From the NCBI GenBank assembly GCA_004356265.1, contig SMXK01000203.1, positions 1-7,830 on the forward strand: a DNA stretch of 7,830 bases. Reading direction: 5' to 3'. Positions 5,319 through 7,830 of this stretch are shown here, one piece after another. Made by a program: the position numbers and the translations under genes. The notes beneath the pieces are model-generated. The model saw only the letters and a list, made by a program, of their open reading frames with translations, was not told the origin of the DNA and did not search any database. Source of the stretch: Bacteroidota bacterium. Its GTDB lineage: Bacteria; Bacteroidota; Rhodothermia; Rhodothermales; UBA10348. Numbering within the stretch: the stretch's first letter is position 1; each line of letters begins with the position of its first letter.

Positions 5319-6458
5319 ATGCAAACCGAACAAGACTGGCTAAATTTCCGCGCCCAATTCCCCTCACTGAACAACAGGGTGTATTTAAACACGGCGGGCG
5401 GAGGAGCGGTGTCGAAGCGAGCGGCTGCCGCTGGAATCCGGTATTACAAGGAAGCCGTCAGTCACGCCGATACGTATTGGGATGTCTGGTTAGCACACTC
5501 GGACGAGGTACGCCAACAGATTGCCGGTTTTATCGGGACTGATGCAGACGGAGTGGCATTTATTCAGAACACATCTCTCGGCTTTAATTTACTGGCGCGA
5601 CAATTTGACCGACCACTGAATGTTCTCGCGCTGGATCGGGAATTTCCATCATGCACGACGCCGTGGTTGGCGGCGGGGCATCAAGTCGAGTTTTTCCCGG
5701 CGCTGCCGGACGGGTCGGTATCAGCAGAGCATCTTGATAAATATATCGACTCGACCACGGACGTACTCGTTCTGTCGAGTGTTCAGTTCGCAGACGGATA
5801 TCGGGCGGATATCGGGACTATTGGCGGGCTATGCCGGAGTCGCGGAATATTATTCATTGTGGACGCGACTCAGAGTATATGTGCCTTCGATATCAAAATG
5901 GAAAGAGATCACATCGATGGACTCATATTCAGTGGATACAAGTGGGCTACAGCGGGATATGGAAATGCTGTACTGGCCGTCAATGAATCGGTACGGGACC
6001 GGAAACACGGATCGGGCCTGGTTGGATGGCGGAGTGCTCGCGAGCCTTACCTGCTTGAGAACAACAGAATTGAACTGACGGCTTCCGCGGTCAGGTATGA
6101 AATGGGCCACCCTCCATTTCCGTCCATTTTTACTCTCGGGGAGGCTATAGAGCTTTTTCAGGAAGTCGGGGTGCCGTTGGTTTCCGCGAGAATCCTGGAG
6201 CTTTCTAAAAGACTCAGAAATAGACTGATTGCTGACGGCTGGAAAATTGCATCTGATACTGAGGCGCAACACGGCGACTCTTCCATTTCAGGCATTACAC
6301 TCATCGAAACGGACGATGCGGCGGCGATCGCAGCGCGGTTGAAAGAAAAAAACGTGTGGACCAGCGCCAGGGCCGGAGGAATTCGCGTGTCCGTCCATGC
6401 CTATAACACAGAATCGGAACTGGATTCGTTTTGCGAGGCTTTAGGCCAGAATTTCTGA
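5319..6458 (+). CDS. Aminotransferase class V-fold PLP-dependent enzyme
   Basis: This 379-residue protein is a complete fold-type I PLP enzyme of the class V group (cysteine desulfurase, isopenicillin-N epimerase and relatives). It opens with FPSLNNRVYLNTAGGGAVS, the usual substrate-side segment. IQNTSLGFN (82-90) is the phosphate/ring loop, VDATQS (181-186) has the Asp182 and Gln185 that hold the PLP ring, and SGYKWATAGYG (205-215) has the Schiff-base Lys208. The C-terminal GGIRVSVHAYNTESELD (353-369) holds a conserved arginine. The loop where SufS-type desulfurases carry their catalytic Cys has none; the cysteines are at 112, 172, 188 and 372. A desulfurase role is therefore unlikely, and the substrate cannot be told from sequence. 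Start is ATG at 5319 without a Shine-Dalgarno. It is divergent from the lipoprotein gene and converges on the response regulator. Confidence 0.9.
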   Translation: MQTEQDWLNFRAQFPSLNNRVYLNTAGGGAVSKRAAAAGIRYYKEAVSHADTYWDVWLAHSDEVRQQIAGFIGTDADGVAFIQNTSLGFNLLARQFDRPLNVLALDREFPSCTTPWLAAGHQVEFFPALPDGSVSAEHLDKYIDSTTDVLVLSSVQFADGYRADIGTIGGLCRSRGILFIVDATQSICAFDIKMERDHIDGLIFSGYKWATAGYGNAVLAVNESVRDRKHGSGLVGWRSAREPYLLENNRIELTASAVRYEMGHPPFPSIFTLGEAIELFQEVGVPLVSARILELSKRLRNRLIADGWKIASDTEAQHGDSSISGITLIETDDAAAIAARLKEKNVWTSARAGGIRVSVHAYNTESELDSFCEALGQNF

Positions 6459-6538
6459 CGACGGTAGTGTATAAGACAGACTCGAGACGACCACCTTTTG
6501 ACAGGTACGACGATGTTTAAGCAACGTCCTCTTATTCT

Positions 6539-7813
6539 CTACGAACTTTTGGCATCTTTGAACGGAGAGAACCAGCGAGGCATTGTACGTTCCGGCTGCG
6601 GACTCCGTAATCTGGTTCTACGATCTCCCGGTTGGGCGTCTGTAGACACGTTACTCGACCGGGCGTCGTGTGCGTCTTTGTTGATCACAGGTTGATCAGC
6701 TGAACCCAGACGTTCCAGCCAGAAAACCAGAACATCATCTCCAAATGACGGGGATTTCGACTGTCGAAGCACGTCATGAAGCATGTCTTCGACAGGATCT
6801 TCAGAAGCACGCACCGCATTCAAATGTTCGATGATTCCTTCCTCGCCGAGCTGCTGACCATTCTTCATTACCTGCTCCAGAATGCCGTCCGTATAGGATA
6901 CAACTGCTGACCCAGGTTCGAGAATGATGACGGTATCTTTGAATTCTGCGTTGTAATCAAGTCCCAGAATAATATCTGAATATTCCGCAACATCAGAGCC
7001 CTCATCGCGCAGAATAATTGGGCGGCAGTGCCCCGCATTTGTGTACACAAGTTCATTTTTCGCAGGCGTCCACCGCATAACAAGCAGGGAAGCGAACGTG
7101 TCTTCCAATGGCGGATCGTCGATCAACGTTTTGTTAACACGCGTCAGTAATTCCGCCGGTGAATCAGTAGTTTGCATCATTGTGTTCAGCGTGCTTCGGA
7201 GATAGCCGAGGAAGCTGAACGCATAAAATTTCGCTTGAAGTCCCTTGCCCATTACATCGCCAACGGTAATGAAATACGTGCCGGGGGAGCTCTCTGTCCA
7301 ATCGAATATGTCACCACCGCCATGCTCGCGCGGTTGATTGTAAAATATCGTACGGTAGCCCTCGACCGATGGGAGAGACTTCGGCATCAGTTTTTTGGAA
7401 AAGTCTTCGCCGATACGAGCGCCGAGCTGTTCCCTGAAAATCTTCGTGCGTTCCAGCAATCGCTGAACACGGGAGATTAACTGATCAATATCAAAAGGTT
7501 TGGTGATGTAATCGTCAACACCGGTGCGCCGCCCTTTTAACTGGCTTCCTTCGTCGGCCTTGGCAGTCAGGAATATAAAAGGAATGGCTCGTGTCTCCTG
7601 TTTTTCCTGAATGGCAGACTGCAACGTAAATCCGTCCATTTTCGGCATCATGATGTCCGAAATAATCAGATCCGGCAGCTCTTCGTCTAGCAATTTCAGC
7701 GCCTCCACACCGTTTTCAGCGGTACGTACATTGAACTGTTTCCCGAGTTTATACTCGAGTAGGCGACGCAGGGTATGCTCGTCTTCGACGATTAAAATGG
7801 AATATTCAGCCAT
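6539..7813 (-). CDS. Response regulator with PP2C/SpoIIE-type serine phosphatase output
   Basis: A two-component receiver is fused to a PPM phosphatase of the RsbU/SpoIIE type. Such proteins usually dephosphorylate an anti-sigma-factor antagonist in a partner-switching cascade. The receiver (about 1-122) has the acidic pair Glu10/Asp11, phosphoacceptor Asp53 in ISDIMMPKMDG, Thr83 and Lys105 in TKPFD. A short helical linker (about 116-145) leads to the phosphatase (about 150-366). Its metal-binding motifs are GGGDIFD (165-171), VGDVMGKG (184-191), TNAGH (258-262), SYTDGI (306-311) and GDDVLVF (358-364). All key residues are present, so both domains should be active. Residues 367-424 form an Arg/Pro/Ser-rich tail ending MPRWFSPFKDAKSS, not typical of the family. 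Start is ATG at 7813 with no clear Shine-Dalgarno. No STAS or anti-sigma gene is in the window. Confidence 0.93.
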   Translation of the reverse strand: MAEYSILIVEDEHTLRRLLEYKLGKQFNVRTAENGVEALKLLDEELPDLIISDIMMPKMDGFTLQSAIQEKQETRAIPFIFLTAKADEGSQLKGRRTGVDDYITKPFDIDQLISRVQRLLERTKIFREQLGARIGEDFSKKLMPKSLPSVEGYRTIFYNQPREHGGGDIFDWTESSPGTYFITVGDVMGKGLQAKFYAFSFLGYLRSTLNTMMQTTDSPAELLTRVNKTLIDDPPLEDTFASLLVMRWTPAKNELVYTNAGHCRPIILRDEGSDVAEYSDIILGLDYNAEFKDTVIILEPGSAVVSYTDGILEQVMKNGQQLGEEGIIEHLNAVRASEDPVEDMLHDVLRQSKSPSFGDDVLVFWLERLGSADQPVINKDAHDARSSNVSTDAQPGDRRTRLRSPQPERTMPRWFSPFKDAKSS

Positions 7814-7830
7814 GGGTCTACGTCCGCCGA

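Noticed and set aside
5850..6272. 140-codon open frame on the minus strand
   Set aside because: It lies wholly inside the PLP enzyme gene on the other strand, has no recognisable domain, and its amino-acid make-up looks like an antisense shadow.
6467..6479. GTGTATAAGACAG resembles the Tn5/Nextera mosaic end
   Set aside because: It lacks two bases of the mosaic end and the flanking sequence does not match. No transposase or second end is nearby, so chance similarity in a convergent spacer is more likely than an insertion or library artefact.
6498..6695. 65-codon plus-strand frame after the PLP enzyme gene
   Set aside because: Most of it is antisense to the phosphatase tail; no start signal or recognisable product.
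7172..7480. 102-codon open frame on the plus strand
   Set aside because: It is antisense to the conserved receiver-phosphatase gene, with no family features.

Overview
The window looks like ordinary chromosome from a member of the Bacteroidota/Rhodothermota/Balneolota group. Three things suggest this: a small two-helix membrane protein resembling the DUF3098 family, lipoproteins with Bacteroidota-style signal peptides, and an almost complete lack of Shine-Dalgarno sequences before the genes. The phylum call is an inference. No mobile element, CRISPR array, rRNA or tRNA is visible.

Layout, left to right. Positions 2-1789 (+) hold the last 595 codons of a bifunctional aspartokinase/homoserine dehydrogenase (thrA); the rest of its kinase domain lies off the window. 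It converges on mreD (1814-2284, -), a cell-shape membrane protein standing without mreB or mreC. A 143-bp divergent spacer with short repeats separates mreD from a small two-helix membrane protein (2428-2703, +). The stop codon of that gene overlaps the end of namZ (2694-4031, -) on the other strand. NamZ is a lipoprotein exo-beta-N-acetylmuramidase (DUF1343/GH171). It is translationally coupled (GTGA overlap) to ndk, nucleoside diphosphate kinase (4028-4459, -). Upstream of ndk lie a GC-rich spacer with three 13-bp tandem repeats and a good intrinsic terminator. That terminator ends a separate small lipoprotein gene (4670-5125, -). This gene is divergent from a class V aminotransferase-fold PLP enzyme (5319-6458, +), which converges on a response regulator fused to a PP2C/SpoIIE phosphatase (6539-7813, -).

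The genes do not form one pathway. Amino-acid biosynthesis, cell shape, wall recycling, nucleotide balance and signalling are mixed, as is usual for housekeeping DNA with short transcription units. The only clear operon is ndk-namZ. I see no undescribed multi-gene system. The points most worth checking are the ndk-namZ coupling and its repeat-bearing leader, the namZ terminator embedded in the opposing gene, the basic C-terminal tail on the response-regulator phosphatase, the lone mreD, and the PLP enzyme without a desulfurase cysteine.
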